The notes under the pieces: model-generated
The model's input: only the letters and a program-made list of their open reading frames with translations
Database searches by the model: none
Told to the model about the DNA's origin: nothing
Source of the DNA: Dichloromethanomonas sp964477085
Lineage (GTDB): Bacteria > Bacillota > Desulfitobacteriia > Desulfitobacteriales > Syntrophobotulaceae
Direction: 5' to 3'
Assembly: GCA_964477085.1 (NCBI GenBank)
Contig: CAYZDF010000027.1
Location: 1-36,793, forward strand
DNA length: 36,793 nucleotides
Shown here: in pieces, positions 15,468-23,860 of the stretch
Numbering within the stretch: position 1 is the first letter of the stretch
Layout: each line of letters opens with the position of its first letter
Program-made: the position numbers and the translations under genes

Positions 15468-18067
15468 AAGTAACAGACTACCCGGTTTTTCCCTATATCC
15501 GATAACATTTCTAACTGCTGATATGGTCCCTGATTAATATCATAGACACGGATAACATCTTTAAGGGATGCTTCTGACGGCAATAATTCGGCCATTCGGT
15601 TCTGAAGGTCACTCAATAGCTCTGTTTGGAACAGACTTCTTTTACCTTCCGGGAAAAGGGCGATATAGAAAATATCACTTTCGATAAGATCCTGGAAGAA
15701 GTGGGTGCCAAAAGAGATTTCCGGAGTATACCCTTCTTTCATATAAGCAACTTCACCTAAAACCATAATATTGTTAATTTCCGAGAACTTCACTGGTACT
15801 CCCAGCGAAGGGGTACCGGTTCCCCAGCGCCCTGGGCCTAGCAGTAATACAGATACTTTCTGTTTTTCTGCAAGGTTATTGAGCTTGCCAATCGTTCTGG
15901 CAACCCTGTATTTATCCAAGTCACTCAAGCGGGAATAAGACTCCGGATCAACATAGATGATTCGTTCAATATGGTATTGAATGTTACCACCCATAAATGA
16001 TTTTTTGGTCTCAAAGAATATCTTTTTATAATCAATATGCCTCGGGAATTCCACTTTGGTTTTTAAGCCTTTTGCCTGTAACGGCCTGCATTGCAAAAGA
16101 TTAATATGGTAATTATTCTCGTCCTTAAAGTTGACTGTGAACTCGATATCGACTGGATATTCATAAATCTTTTCAAGTGTTTTTAACATCTTTTGGGACG
16201 TTTGAGTTAATGTTGATTTGGCCATAAGGTGATCAAAGTTGATAACCCAGGATTCGCCTTGCCTTATATCCATCTCTTTCATTCTTGTTTCAGCTTGATG
16301 ATCACGATGAGCAAAGTACTTAAGTTTTTCATCTCTACCCTCGCTGATAAGCTTTTTGAAAGAGACACTCTTGGCCCTATTATCGGTAATATCCAGAACA
16401 TCCACCTTTCGTTGAGAAAACTGCTTGTGATCATCGATACCGGTATAAGGCATACATAAAGGTTCGTCAAGAGCAACGATCCGGGCATAATCTCCAGCTG
16501 TTCTATTAACCGCTCTCGTTCCTAACCCGACCACCACCCTGAGCATTCCGGCTTCAGGATGCATTTTTTTGTCCCATACATAAATATTGTGAGAATAACC
16601 AACACCTGCAATATCCGGAAAGAAATATTGTTGCCGGTAAGAACCCGATACCCTTTGCACCAGAAGTGCCATTTGTTCATCTTGGTCCGCTATGCCACGT
16701 TTGATCCTGTATTGCAAGGCATCAATATCCATAGTACTGGCAAAAACCTTTTTGACAGCCTTTTCAAACTCCAGGTAACGATGTTCAAGCGTTCCCTGAT
16801 TGGTACAAAAAACGCTTTCATACTTTCCGGCAAAAGAATTCCCGAACCCGTCTTCCAGTAAACTGCTGGACCTCACAATAATTGGAGATTGACCAAAATA
16901 TTCTAAAATCCTCAAGAAGTGATTTCGGGTATTTTCCGGGAAAACACCATTAAGGATCTTTTCCTTAAGCTCATTGGCTAAGGAGAAATAATTCTCCGGT
17001 TTCCTCTGTTCCATCCGAAGAGTCCAGAGCCTATTTTTAACAATATAGGTATAGAAGACATCGGAACCAACGTAGAAGGAATCATGCGGTTCCAAAATCT
17101 GCTTATAATCGACCTCAGTATCCTGTAACAGGATTTTTCGGGCGAGCAACATCCCTACAGCCTTACCGCCTATAAACCCAGAACCTATCAGTCGGGATTT
17201 AATATGCAGAAGATCTTCCAGAGAAAATACTGATGTCAATAGTTTGAGGAATCTTTCATCTCGGCTTAAGACGGTTCTGGATAGTTTCTCAATTAAAGCC
17301 TTTTCTTCAGATTTAGGAAACTGACCAAATTTCGTTTTTTCATAAATATCTGAGGCTTTAAGAAACATCCTTTCCCAATAATCCAAATAGCGATTTGATC
17401 CATCAAATACGTTAATTGACATATCGGAAAAAAGTTTAGAGGCATCACTGCTGCTGGTTAGTGGAATAAAGCTGTCCTCTTGCTTAAAATGAGGAAGATA
17501 CATGGTCGGGCTGTACCTGCCTTCAACTTTCAAGGGATGAACATAAAGCTGACCTTTTACCTTGTAAATATTGATCAATACCTGTGTGGTATCACGGATA
17601 GAAGAAATAGTTTCAAACGAATTCATGTTTTTATAGATGGCAAAAAAAGCCACCGTGTTTAATTCATACAGATACGGGCATGTGATTTGAAAAAAGTTAC
17701 CAACCATGAGGTCAGTTGCCCATGTATAAAGAAGATCAGACAAACAATCGAACACGTAAAAAGCCTCTTCGCCTTCCTGCGAGATAATCTGATGGACTTG
17801 GGTGGAAAACGATTCAAAACCATTCTCAGCATCAATATTATACACTTTGATGTCCTCGTTATCCTTGATAATAGGAGCATGCAAAGCAAACCTCATGTAA
17901 ATGACTTTTCTGCGAGTTTTAAGGCTGGCCTTCACATAGGGAATGACAAAGCTCTCATAATCAGTAATACTATCAACCTGTAGTACAACATTATCTCCGA
18001 TCCGAAGAGAATCGATCACTTCATCAAGACCTGGAAGTCCCGTACTGACGATACTCCGATTTTCCAT
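15461..18067 (-). CDS. KaiC/RecA-like domain fused to PEP-synthase ATP-grasp domain
   Basis: 868 residues, soluble. Residues 1-200 resemble a KaiC/RecA ATPase (STGLPGLDEVIDSL, EAFYVFDCLSDLL). The P-loop position reads LQVDSITDYESF, so the Walker A is lost and the domain is probably non-catalytic. From about 290 to 680 is a pyruvate/phosphate-dikinase N-terminal ATP-grasp domain (GSGFIGGKAVGMLLAR, PIIVRSSSLLEDGFGNSFAG, GLGTRAVNRTAGDYARIVAL, LLQCRPLQ). The PEP-utilising phosphohistidine domain of real PEP synthase is missing; the last 180 residues are unassigned. It may be a phosphotransferase of unknown acceptor. The stop codon lies inside the inverted repeat of the adjacent mobile element. 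The start ATG has only a weak AGGA site. Confidence 0.85.
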   Translation of the reverse strand: MENRSIVSTGLPGLDEVIDSLRIGDNVVLQVDSITDYESFVIPYVKASLKTRRKVIYMRFALHAPIIKDNEDIKVYNIDAENGFESFSTQVHQIISQEGEEAFYVFDCLSDLLYTWATDLMVGNFFQITCPYLYELNTVAFFAIYKNMNSFETISSIRDTTQVLINIYKVKGQLYVHPLKVEGRYSPTMYLPHFKQEDSFIPLTSSSDASKLFSDMSINVFDGSNRYLDYWERMFLKASDIYEKTKFGQFPKSEEKALIEKLSRTVLSRDERFLKLLTSVFSLEDLLHIKSRLIGSGFIGGKAVGMLLARKILLQDTEVDYKQILEPHDSFYVGSDVFYTYIVKNRLWTLRMEQRKPENYFSLANELKEKILNGVFPENTRNHFLRILEYFGQSPIIVRSSSLLEDGFGNSFAGKYESVFCTNQGTLEHRYLEFEKAVKKVFASTMDIDALQYRIKRGIADQDEQMALLVQRVSGSYRQQYFFPDIAGVGYSHNIYVWDKKMHPEAGMLRVVVGLGTRAVNRTAGDYARIVALDEPLCMPYTGIDDHKQFSQRKVDVLDITDNRAKSVSFKKLISEGRDEKLKYFAHRDHQAETRMKEMDIRQGESWVINFDHLMAKSTLTQTSQKMLKTLEKIYEYPVDIEFTVNFKDENNYHINLLQCRPLQAKGLKTKVEFPRHIDYKKIFFETKKSFMGGNIQYHIERIIYVDPESYSRLSDLDKYRVARTIGKLNNLAEKQKVSVLLLGPGRWGTGTPSLGVPVKFSEINNIMVLGEVAYMKEGYTPEISFGTHFFQDLIESDIFYIALFPEGKRSLFQTELLSDLQNRMAELLPSEASLKDVIRVYDINQGPYQQLEMLSDIGKNRVVCYFK

Positions 18068-18431
18068 AAAACTTCATCCTATCTTTCTTGGAATAGATAA
18101 TTTGAATACCCCTTTTTAAAGAGTAAGGCTACCAACGCACCGAGGGAGACAGTATCCTTATTCTATTTCCTAGTATCAGCCTATCAATAAGACAAAAACA
18201 CTGTCAACAAGTCATAAGCATGTATTACGTATTCATTTATAATATTTACTTCATAAATTATACAAAATACTGATTTAAAGAAATCCGATGTAGCTTGGGT
18301 ACATCGGATTCTAACGGTTATAGTGTAAACAAAAAATATGGTATTTATTAATATAAAATCGAATATTTAGACTTTTCAATGTATAACAACGAGTGCTACT
18401 ATTCTTAACCTCAAATAGTCTTTACCCCATT
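18068..18431. other. Intergenic region between glutamate synthase operon and ATP-grasp gene
   Basis: About 360 bp without a gene. It holds the hairpin at 18282-18310 (listed separately). On the minus strand there is a TTGACA at 18207-18202 that could be a -35 element for the ATP-grasp gene, but no good -10 follows at the right distance. The rest is AT-rich and I see nothing more in it. Confidence 0.5.
18282..18310 (-). terminator. Hairpin downstream of the glutamate synthase operon
   Basis: Perfect 11-bp stem AATCCGATGTA / TACATCGGATT with a seven-base loop. On the minus strand it is followed by TTCTTTAAAT, a short, imperfect U-rich tract. It lies about 120 bp after the stop of the GXGXG subunit gene and is the likely end of that operon. 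Confidence 0.6.
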
Positions 18432-19175
18432 TTACCAAGCAGTATAGAGATTGCCATAGGGGCGTTTATTATACGGAATTAACTTATTGAAAGATTTAGA
18501 CAGGATTTCTTCAGCATTACCGCCAAAGTAGGCAACATATCGTTGAACATACTTACGGATCTGCGCTTGATCTTCTTCTGTCATCTCGACGATCTTGACT
18601 TCTTTCCCCAATTTATCCTGGGGAACTTCACCGCGGATATACATGACCCCGCCATGCATACCTGTTCCACAGTAATCACCGACGATTTCTTCCCCTTCTT
18701 TAAGATTAAGACCGAGCAACATGAGAATACCGCCTGCCATATATTCACCGAAAAAGTCCCCGGCAGTTCCCCCAATAATAATAGCCGGAACCTTGTCCAT
18801 GTATTCTTTCATATGAATACCCACACGGTACCCAACATAATCACGCACATAAATCTCGCCGCCTCGCATGGCATAGCCCGTGGTATCTCCGGTATGCCCA
18901 TGTATGATCACTTTCCCGTCATTCATGGTATTACCGGTTCCATCCTGGCTGTTGCCTTTAACGATGATTTCTAAACCATTCATAAAGGCTGCCATATCGT
19001 TTCCGGGAGTGCCTTCCAGCGTGAGGCGCTGACTTCCTGTAACACCATCACCAATGTAACGTTGCCCGTTGACGTTCTTAACTGTTATTTGATCTATTCC
19101 TTGATCCAGGTGACTTCTTAGTTCTTGATTCAATTCTTTATAGTAAACACCTTTGGCATCAATTACAAGTGTCAT
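18432..19175 (-). CDS. Glutamate synthase GXGXG-domain subunit
   Basis: About 247 residues corresponding to the C-terminal beta-helix (gxgxg/GATase-linked) domain of the large subunit of glutamate synthase, here a separate protein as in archaeal-type enzymes. Repeated glycine-rich turns are obvious: GDGVTGSQRLTLEG, GNSQDGTGNTMNDG, GHTGDTTGYAMRGG, GGTAGDFFGEYMAGG and YCGTGMHGGVMYIRG. It is structural and holds the synthase and amidotransferase parts together. The ATG at 19175 overlaps the stop of the flavin oxidoreductase gene (TGATG), so translation is coupled. Last gene of the five-gene module. Confidence 0.92.
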   Translation of the reverse strand: MTLVIDAKGVYYKELNQELRSHLDQGIDQITVKNVNGQRYIGDGVTGSQRLTLEGTPGNDMAAFMNGLEIIVKGNSQDGTGNTMNDGKVIIHGHTGDTTGYAMRGGEIYVRDYVGYRVGIHMKEYMDKVPAIIIGGTAGDFFGEYMAGGILMLLGLNLKEGEEIVGDYCGTGMHGGVMYIRGEVPQDKLGKEVKIVEMTEEDQAQIRKYVQRYVAYFGGNAEEILSKSFNKLIPYNKRPYGNLYTAW

Positions 19176-20437
19176 CACTCAGTCACCCCCCGCAGCTGCG
19201 CTAGTCTATAGTCTTTAGGAAGATAAGCATAACCAAAATCTTTAAGCAAAAGTTTATCCTGGAAAGCCTCAACATCGATTTCTTTCTCCATCAGGCCGGT
19301 AAGAATGCCTGCTCTATCCACATCATTCAAGGCAATGAAACCAACCAATTTATCATCACGTAGGACGATTTTCCGATAACTCTTTTTGGTGGGATCAGAC
19401 TGGATCAGTTCGGTAAACTCAGAGCTATCCGGTTTAATGATACCTGCCGTGATCATCGGGAGCCCGAAGAATCCAATGGCGTTCATGGCAAAGCCACCCT
19501 GATAATGTTCTTCTTGGCCTGCCATATTCATGCCGGCAGTATAGCCTTGTTTATAGGCGTTGGGTAATATCGGAAGCACCCGGTTCTGCTTGTATAACGT
19601 ATCGAACCCTTCAGAAACGTCGCCCGCAGCATAGATAGCCGGATCACTTGTTTTCATGGATTCATCCACTATAATCCCTCTGTTGACATCCAACCCAGCC
19701 TGGACAGCAAGATCCTTATTGGGCGAAACTCCTATAGCGATGATCAGAGCATCACAATCCAATTCTGTTCCGTCCTGAAGAATAACACTGGAAACTTTGC
19801 CGTTTCCTTTAATTTCTTTGACCGTATTATTCAGGTAGAAGCTTATCTCTTTGTCTTCTAAAGCCTCCTGTACCATACCTGCTGCCTGATCATCAAGGAT
19901 GGCACTTAATACCCTGTCTGCTAATTCCACTACTTTAACTTGAGCCTTCATCCCAACCAAGCCTTCCGCCGCTTTCAGGCCTATGAGTCCTGCCCCGATT
20001 ATTACGACTTTGCTCTCCTGGCTGAGATAGGACTCAATTCCCTTGACATCATCCCATTTGAGGAAAGAGAATACCCCCCGGAGATCTAAACCTGGCATCT
20101 GAGGAATAATGGGTTTGCCTCCGGTAGCCAGCATCAGTTTCTCATATTCTATTTTTTCCCCAGAATCAAGAACAACGGCCTTTTCACCGGGCACCATAGC
20201 CACCACTCTTGTACTCAGACGAACATTAACCTGCATCTTTTCATAAAAATTGGCTTCCCTATAATACATTTTTTCGGGTTTAACTTTACCTGCCAGATAA
20301 TAAGAGATTAAAGGTCTGGAATAGGTATGATAGGGTTCGTCGGATATCAGCATGATTGAGCCTTCAGGATCAACCTTCCTGATACCTTCAACGGTACCAA
20401 TCCCTGCAGCTGAATTACCTACAATAACATACTTCAC
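19175..20437 (-). CDS. NAD(P)/FAD oxidoreductase of the glutamate synthase module
   Basis: 420-residue pyridine-nucleotide disulfide-type flavoprotein without the redox-active CxxC. The FAD motif is IVGNSAAGIGTVEGI (residues 4-18) and the NAD(P) motif is VVIIGAGLIGLKAAEGL (about 144-160). The second FAD motif, AIYAAGDVSE, is near 267. The closest relatives in design are NirB N-terminal and rubredoxin/ferredoxin reductases. Within this operon it probably feeds electrons from NAD(P)H to the ferredoxin subunit and on to the FMN synthase subunit, replacing the GltD small subunit. The start is GTG, nine bases behind AAGGAGG, which itself lies in the end of the ferredoxin gene. Confidence 0.88.
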   Translation of the reverse strand: MKYVIVGNSAAGIGTVEGIRKVDPEGSIMLISDEPYHTYSRPLISYYLAGKVKPEKMYYREANFYEKMQVNVRLSTRVVAMVPGEKAVVLDSGEKIEYEKLMLATGGKPIIPQMPGLDLRGVFSFLKWDDVKGIESYLSQESKVVIIGAGLIGLKAAEGLVGMKAQVKVVELADRVLSAILDDQAAGMVQEALEDKEISFYLNNTVKEIKGNGKVSSVILQDGTELDCDALIIAIGVSPNKDLAVQAGLDVNRGIIVDESMKTSDPAIYAAGDVSEGFDTLYKQNRVLPILPNAYKQGYTAGMNMAGQEEHYQGGFAMNAIGFFGLPMITAGIIKPDSSEFTELIQSDPTKKSYRKIVLRDDKLVGFIALNDVDRAGILTGLMEKEIDVEAFQDKLLLKDFGYAYLPKDYRLAQLRGVTE

Positions 20438-20439
20438 CT

Positions 20440-20901
20440 TTATTTCCCTCCTTCCGGCATCTCAGCAAAAATCAGTGCATCATTCGGGCATTTCTGGACA
20501 CAGATTGGGGTACTCCCAGTGTTGCTGCACAGATCGCATTTGGAAGCAACCTTATGACCGGCCTCATCTCTCTTGATAGCACCATAGGGACATACCAGAA
20601 TACAAGTCCAACAACCGACACAACGACTCTCATCGTTGATAACAATGCCGGTTTCAGGATCTTTGGTCATCGCCCCTGTAATACAAGCTTTGGTACAATT
20701 AGCTTCTTCACAGTGTCTGCACTGCAGGGCAAAAGAGAGCGGTTGATTGACTTCCACCAGGATCCTGGCAACAGGCTTATTTTCTTGTTTAAGAAAAGCC
20801 TTTAAGACACTATTGGGATATTCAGAATGTGCTGTGGCACAATAGACTTCACATAATTTGCAGCCTGCGCATACTTCTTCGCGGGCATAGACTCTTTTCA
20901 T
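20440..20901 (-). CDS. Multi-cluster ferredoxin of the glutamate synthase module
   Basis: 153-residue ferredoxin of the HycB/HydN/DmsB type with four Cys groups, hence probably four [4Fe-4S] clusters. They are CAGCKLCEVYC (11-21), CRHCEEANCTKAC, CVGCWTCILVCP, and CDLCSNTG...CVQKCP. It has no signal peptide, so it acts in the cytoplasm. Position between the FMN subunit and the flavin oxidoreductase makes it the likely electron carrier between them. RBS AGAGGGGA precedes the ATG; the stop overlaps the Shine-Dalgarno of the next gene. Confidence 0.9.
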   Translation of the reverse strand: MKRVYAREEVCAGCKLCEVYCATAHSEYPNSVLKAFLKQENKPVARILVEVNQPLSFALQCRHCEEANCTKACITGAMTKDPETGIVINDESRCVGCWTCILVCPYGAIKRDEAGHKVASKCDLCSNTGSTPICVQKCPNDALIFAEMPEGGK

Positions 20902-20942
20902 TTGTTAATCCCCTCTTTCCTCTTGATGTTGATCAGAAGGGT

Positions 20943-22445
20943 TTATTCCCCTGCTGGTAATACACCGAGAATCTTATATTCGGTTTCGTTAAGTCCTACA
21001 CCGCGAAGCATCAGCCGGTTACCTCTGAGACTTTCTAAAGCATTGATACCCATGCCACCCAGAAGCTCTTTAATTTCATGCGACCAGGCACGGATCAGGT
21101 TGGTTAAACGCTCTGCTCCGATCTCAGGATTGAGACGTTTGACTAATTGAGGATCCTGGGTACAGATACCCCAGTTGCATTTACCGGTATAGCAAGTCTG
21201 ACACATATGACAGCCCAGTGCGATCAGTGCCGCTGTTCCAATGTAACAAGCATCAGCCCCTAAGGCTATGGCTTTAACAACATCGGTACTGTTACGAATA
21301 CCGCCGGCAATCACGAGGGAAGCATGATTGCGGATACCTTCGGCACGCAGACGGGAATCAACAGCTGCTAATGCTAATTCTGCAGGAATACCTACACTAT
21401 CCCTGGTTCTGAGCGGAGCAGCACCGGTTCCACCACGGACACCGTCGATTACCACGATATCGGCGCCAGCTCTGACGATTCCTGAAGCTATGGCAGCAGC
21501 ATTATGAACGGCAGAAATCTTGACACTAACGGGTTTGGTGTAACGCGTGGCTTCTTTCAAGGCAAAAATTAGTTGGCGAAGGTCTTCAATCGAATAGATA
21601 TCATGATGTGGTGCAGGAGAAATCGCATCCGAACCAATGGGAATCATCCTGGTCTTGGATACTTCTTCCCCAACTTTTTCACCCGGAAGGTGTCCACCGA
21701 TACCCGGTTTCGCTCCCTGACCAATTTTAATCTCAATGGCCTGACCAGCATTCAGATATTCCGGGTGTACACCAAAACGTCCTGAGGCTACCTGAACGAT
21801 GCAGTTGGATCCGTATTGATAGCAGTCTTTATGCAGGCCGCCTTCCCCGGTGTTCCACATAATACCACAGTCAGTAGCAGCTTTGGCCAGGGACTTAACT
21901 GTATTCAAACTAATTGCCCCAAAGGAAAGTGCTCCGAACATTATGGGAGCTTCAATTTTTAATTGTGGGGGAAGTTTTTCAACCAGTATTCCATTCTCAA
22001 TTCTGACACTGTCAGGCTTGCGTCCCAAGAAAGTCCTGATCTCCATGGGTTCACGCAGCGGATCGATTGAAGGATTGGTGACCTGACTGGCGTTAAGGAA
22101 TAGTTTATCCCAATAGATCGGAATCTGACGGTCGGTTCCCATACCAGTCAGAAGAACGCCTCCGCCTTCAGCCTGTCTGTTAATGCCACGGATGGTATGG
22201 GCACTCCAATAATGATTTTCTTTGTATTCCAGTGGGTATTTCCGTATAGTCAAAGCATGGGTTGGACAATAGACAACACAGCGATGGCAATTGACACACT
22301 TGCTTTCATCTGCGATCACACGATTGTCATCTTCATCCCAGACGTGAACGTCGTTGGCACACTGATTGACACATACTTTACATTTGATGCACCTGTTCGG
22401 GTCACGATCTACCAGAAAATCAGGTAGCTTCATACTAATAGGCAT
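20943..22445 (-). CDS. Glutamate synthase FMN-binding central subunit
   Basis: 500-residue catalytic subunit. Residues 15-65 form a two-cluster ferredoxin (C19, C22, C25, C29; C50, C53, C56, C60). The rest is the FMN TIM-barrel Glu_synthase domain: GGLHKDCYQYG, KIGQGAKPGIGGHLPGEKV, ISPAPHHDIYSIEDL and DGVRGGTGAAPLRTRD. The late Cys group GCHMCQTCYTGKCNWGICTQDP resembles the cluster-binding loop of glutamate synthases. It converts 2-oxoglutarate plus ammonia, channelled from the amidotransferase subunit, to glutamate. The ATG follows GGGGGAGAATTAA and the stop of the amidotransferase gene directly abuts it. The N-terminal ferredoxin fusion is usual for the archaeal/clostridial form. Confidence 0.93.
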   Translation of the reverse strand: MPISMKLPDFLVDRDPNRCIKCKVCVNQCANDVHVWDEDDNRVIADESKCVNCHRCVVYCPTHALTIRKYPLEYKENHYWSAHTIRGINRQAEGGGVLLTGMGTDRQIPIYWDKLFLNASQVTNPSIDPLREPMEIRTFLGRKPDSVRIENGILVEKLPPQLKIEAPIMFGALSFGAISLNTVKSLAKAATDCGIMWNTGEGGLHKDCYQYGSNCIVQVASGRFGVHPEYLNAGQAIEIKIGQGAKPGIGGHLPGEKVGEEVSKTRMIPIGSDAISPAPHHDIYSIEDLRQLIFALKEATRYTKPVSVKISAVHNAAAIASGIVRAGADIVVIDGVRGGTGAAPLRTRDSVGIPAELALAAVDSRLRAEGIRNHASLVIAGGIRNSTDVVKAIALGADACYIGTAALIALGCHMCQTCYTGKCNWGICTQDPQLVKRLNPEIGAERLTNLIRAWSHEIKELLGGMGINALESLRGNRLMLRGVGLNETEYKILGVLPAGE

Positions 22446-23534
22446 TTAATTCTCCCCCTTTTCCAGTAATCCGATGACCGGTTCTCCGCCACGAGGTGTC
22501 CAGACATGGTCAGGATCGGGGCAGATTTCTCTTATGGCAGATTCCTCAGAAGACACATACAGATTATCTCCTTTGGTAGCAGCCACGAGTGGTCTTAGCT
22601 TTATTCGGTCGTTTAAGGCAACAATCCCTTTACTTGACCCCAGAATGATAGAGAAAGGACCGTTTAGCAAAAGACTTCCATAAATCGAACGCAGTGTACG
22701 GTACAATTCTTGTTTCTCAGTATCCATCCGGTCAATTTTCTTCCAGAAAGGAGGGGCCAGCACCGCACAGGCTGTTTCAACATCCAGCCCGTGTCTGCGC
22801 ATCAGAAGGTCGAAAGCATAGGTGATCGCTTCCGTATCTGTTTGCAAAGCAAGTTGATAACCAAACATCTCCAGGTAACGCTTATTGGCACCATAAGATG
22901 AAATCTCGCCGTTATGAACGATTGACCAGTCCAATAGAGTAAAAGGATGTGCACCTCCCCACCAGCCCGGTGTATTTGTTGGAAAACGACCATGGGATGT
23001 CCAGATGTATCCCTTATATTCATCCAAACGGAAAAACTCGCCGATTTCTTCCGGATAACCTACCCCTTTAAAAGCACCCATGTTTTTACCGCTGGAAGCA
23101 ACAAACGCACCATCAAACTTGGAGTTAATCATCATTACGGTATTCATTACAAACTCGTCAACGGTACTTTCTTCTTCGATGAATTCACTCTTGGGTTTCA
23201 CAAAGTAACGCCACACAATCGGTGGATTTTTCACTGAGGAAACTTTCTTAGTTGGAATGACGTGACTCTCAGCAATATTAAAACGACTGCTTAAGAATTC
23301 TTCCGTGAGTTCTTTAATCCCCATATCATCGTAATACATATGGAATGCATAATGGTCTGCATAATCGGGATAGATTCCATATGCAGCAAAACCTCCGCCT
23401 AATCCGTTAGACCGATCACGCATCAACGCGATGGATTTCATAACGTCTTCACCCGAAAATCTGACGCCACGCTTGTTCATAATCCCACTAATAGCGCAAC
23501 CAGACGGAATCCGAACTTCTCCTTCTCTTAACAA
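22446..23534 (-). CDS. Glutamate synthase glutaminase (class II amidotransferase) subunit
   Basis: About 362 residues of the Ntn-hydrolase GATase-2 family, which frees ammonia from glutamine. The nucleophile is Cys in PSGCAISGIM, and RDRSNGLGGGFAAYGIYP and WTSHGRFPTNTPGWWGGAHPF are conserved substrate-site segments. The frame can be read from an ATG at 23612, but that has no ribosome binding site. AGGAGG-AGAGTAGA-TTG makes the TTG at 23534 the start and gives a 12-residue propeptide (MLREGEVRIPSG) to be removed so that Cys13 becomes N-terminal. First gene of the minus-strand glutamate synthase operon. Confidence 0.9.
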   Translation of the reverse strand: MLREGEVRIPSGCAISGIMNKRGVRFSGEDVMKSIALMRDRSNGLGGGFAAYGIYPDYADHYAFHMYYDDMGIKELTEEFLSSRFNIAESHVIPTKKVSSVKNPPIVWRYFVKPKSEFIEEESTVDEFVMNTVMMINSKFDGAFVASSGKNMGAFKGVGYPEEIGEFFRLDEYKGYIWTSHGRFPTNTPGWWGGAHPFTLLDWSIVHNGEISSYGANKRYLEMFGYQLALQTDTEAITYAFDLLMRRHGLDVETACAVLAPPFWKKIDRMDTEKQELYRTLRSIYGSLLLNGPFSIILGSSKGIVALNDRIKLRPLVAATKGDNLYVSSEESAIREICPDPDHVWTPRGGEPVIGLLEKGEN

Positions 23535-23644
23535 TCTACTCTCCTCCTGTTTCTGGCCTATCTGTATAATGATAGCTTCATAGATTTTTATATTATATTG
23601 GCATTTTAACATAATTATTTAATTTTATGTTAATTATTTGCGTA

Positions 23645-23674
23645 ATTATATTGTATTCATTTTAAATTTGTCCG
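23645..23674 (-). promoter_or_regulatory. Candidate promoter of the glutamate synthase operon
   Basis: Minus strand: CGGACA (23674-23669), 18-bp spacer, perfect TATAAT (23650-23645). It would give a leader of roughly 105 nt before the TTG start. The region is very AT-rich, so chance -10 matches are expected; the -35 is only 4 of 6. Confidence 0.35.
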
Positions 23675-23787
23675 AATATTCCTACATTATTAACATTAAT
23701 TTTAAATAATCAAATCCAATATTTAAAGTACATTATTTTGGATATTGCATTTGTTATAAAGAATACAGTATATTGTTCGTTTCCCTG

Positions 23788-23816
23788 TTTTCACAAGACA
23801 AATAATAATGTAGAAT
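23788..23816 (+). promoter_or_regulatory. Candidate promoter of gdhA
   Basis: Plus strand TTTTCA (23788-23793), 17-bp spacer, TAGAAT (23811-23816). The predicted start near 23823 gives a leader of about 38 nt containing the GGGGGG ribosome binding site. Divergent from the glutamate synthase promoter with about 110 bp of AT-rich DNA between; I saw no clear operator there. Confidence 0.45.
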
Positions 23817-23860
23817 ACTAATCATGAATTTAAATTTATTTTCTGGGGGGTAACAAAAAG

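Noticed and set aside
15296..15505. 69-codon plus-strand frame across the MITE core
   Set aside because: It is produced by the palindromic core, runs into the ATP-grasp gene antisense, and has no ribosome binding site.
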